Both the position numbers and the translations under genes were made by a program. The notes beneath the pieces are model-generated. The model made no database searches, was not told the DNA's origin, and saw only the letters and a list, made by a program, of their open reading frames with translations. A stretch of DNA of 64,000 nucleotides from Bacillota bacterium. Its GTDB lineage: Bacteria > Bacillota > Negativicutes > DSM-13327. Every line of letters starts with the position of its first letter. Position 1 is the first letter of the stretch. This document shows, one piece after another, positions 63,504-64,000 of this stretch. The DNA lies in contig JAGFZX010000010.1 in assembly GCA_017889585.1 (NCBI GenBank), positions 1-64,000 of the forward strand. The letters run 5' to 3'.

Positions 63504-63571
63504 GCTGGGTCCATGTTATTAACGCTCCGCCATTAGCATTTAACCTACGCTTATAACAACATGCACCCAGC
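63504..63571. repeat. Long imperfect hairpin upstream of recG
   Basis: GCTGGGT-cc-ATGTT-a-TTA pairs with TAACAACAT-gc-ACCCAGC across about 20 positions, with a GC-rich interior holding GCTCCGCCATTAGC. There is no T tail. It may be a processed RNA element or a repeat. Confidence 0.5.
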
Positions 63572-63627
63572 TCTTAGGCTCTTATTTTAAAAGATACACA
63601 AACGATAATTTTATGTAGGTGATAGTT

Positions 63628-64000
63628 TTGAACAGTTCCTGGACGAGGAGTATTCAATATATCAAAGGGGTAGGGCCGAATAAAGCAAATCTGTTAAATA
63701 AATTAGGTATATTTACGGTTGGTGATGTGCTCGAACATTATCCTCGTCGTTATGAGGATCGTAGCCAAATAAAAATGATAAATGCTCTCATTGATGGACA
63801 AATGGAGACTTTTAAGGGCAAAGTCATGGGCATTGTGGAAAGTAAACCACGCCAAGGGTTAAAGATTACTAAAATTAGTGTTAGTGATTGTACGGGGGTA
63901 GCTCAATTAGTGTGGTTTAATCAGCCGCATGTGAAAAAAAAGTATCAACCTGGGATGGAAGTGATTGTATCAGGTAAGGTTAAGATTTTTTATCAAGTGG
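63628..64000 (+). CDS. recG: ATP-dependent DNA helicase RecG (N-terminal part)
   Basis: The frame runs off the right edge after 124 codons. The wedge domain start IQYIKGVGPNKANLLNKLGI, the signature VLEHYPRRYEDRSQI, and the OB-fold TFKGKVMGIVESK then LVWFNQPHVKKKY identify RecG, which remodels stalled forks and Holliday junctions. A TTG start at 63628 has AGGTGAT 5 bases upstream. Confidence 0.95.
   Translation, partial: MNSSWTRSIQYIKGVGPNKANLLNKLGIFTVGDVLEHYPRRYEDRSQIKMINALIDGQMETFKGKVMGIVESKPRQGLKITKISVSDCTGVAQLVWFNQPHVKKKYQPGMEVIVSGKVKIFYQV

Overview
The window is AT-rich, densely coded Firmicutes chromosome. It holds forespore and sporulation genes (sigG, spoIIR, a YlmC/YmxH PRC-barrel gene, yteA) beside division genes (sepF, divIVA), plus T-box, SAM and FMN riboswitches and an anaerobic ribonucleotide reductase. 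A carboxynorspermidine pathway and an FHA/PP2C/FtsW/PBP/PASTA-kinase operon point to an endospore-forming anaerobe. My best inference is Negativicutes, family Sporomusaceae (Pelosinus/Sporomusa-like). That rests on gene content and was not checked by a search.

Layout. 1-600: the end of an insertion sequence, a C-terminal gene remnant and a repeat. 685-2423: sigG-spoIIR-ylmC. 2424-11150: an accessory island bracketed by two ~120-bp direct repeats. It carries IS6 and IS3 remnants, two methyl-accepting chemotaxis proteins, a frameshifted MerR regulator, an amidohydrolase, small reverse-strand cistrons and a broken Y-family DNA polymerase. 11322-15114: nrdD and an orphan radical SAM gene. 15134-19332: pgeF-yggS-sepF-proC-ylmH-divIVA. 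19336-22429: T-box-controlled ileS. 22614-29408: DUF5665, nitroreductase, yteA, a TVP38-type membrane protein, a ferredoxin, lspA-rluD-pyrR, and reverse-strand rqcH. 29554-33877: a P-type Ca2+-ATPase, dapF and an unknown secreted protein. 34029-46281: yicC-remA-gmk-rpoZ-coaBC, S-box metK, then priA-def-fmt-DUF116-rsmB-rlmN. 46592-48984: nspC and carboxynorspermidine dehydrogenase. 49283-57353: fhaA-fhaB-prpC-ftsW-pbpA-pknB-rsgA-rpe. 57398-61336: FMN-riboswitch-controlled ribD-ribE-ribBA-ribH. 61376-64000: a phosphodiesterase, hslO, rpmB (reverse), DUF1858 and the start of recG.

Most genes are housekeeping and in conserved order. The less expected content is in non-coding DNA and the island. 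A family of about nine short palindromic repeats sits in the intergenic spaces; one copy supplies the stop codon of the DUF116 gene and another runs up to the ribD ribosome-binding site. The riboflavin leader has been lengthened by two repeat elements and a terminator between aptamer and ribD. The island contains a run of four tiny reverse-strand genes separated by hairpins. I saw no tRNA, rRNA, CRISPR array or complete mobile element.
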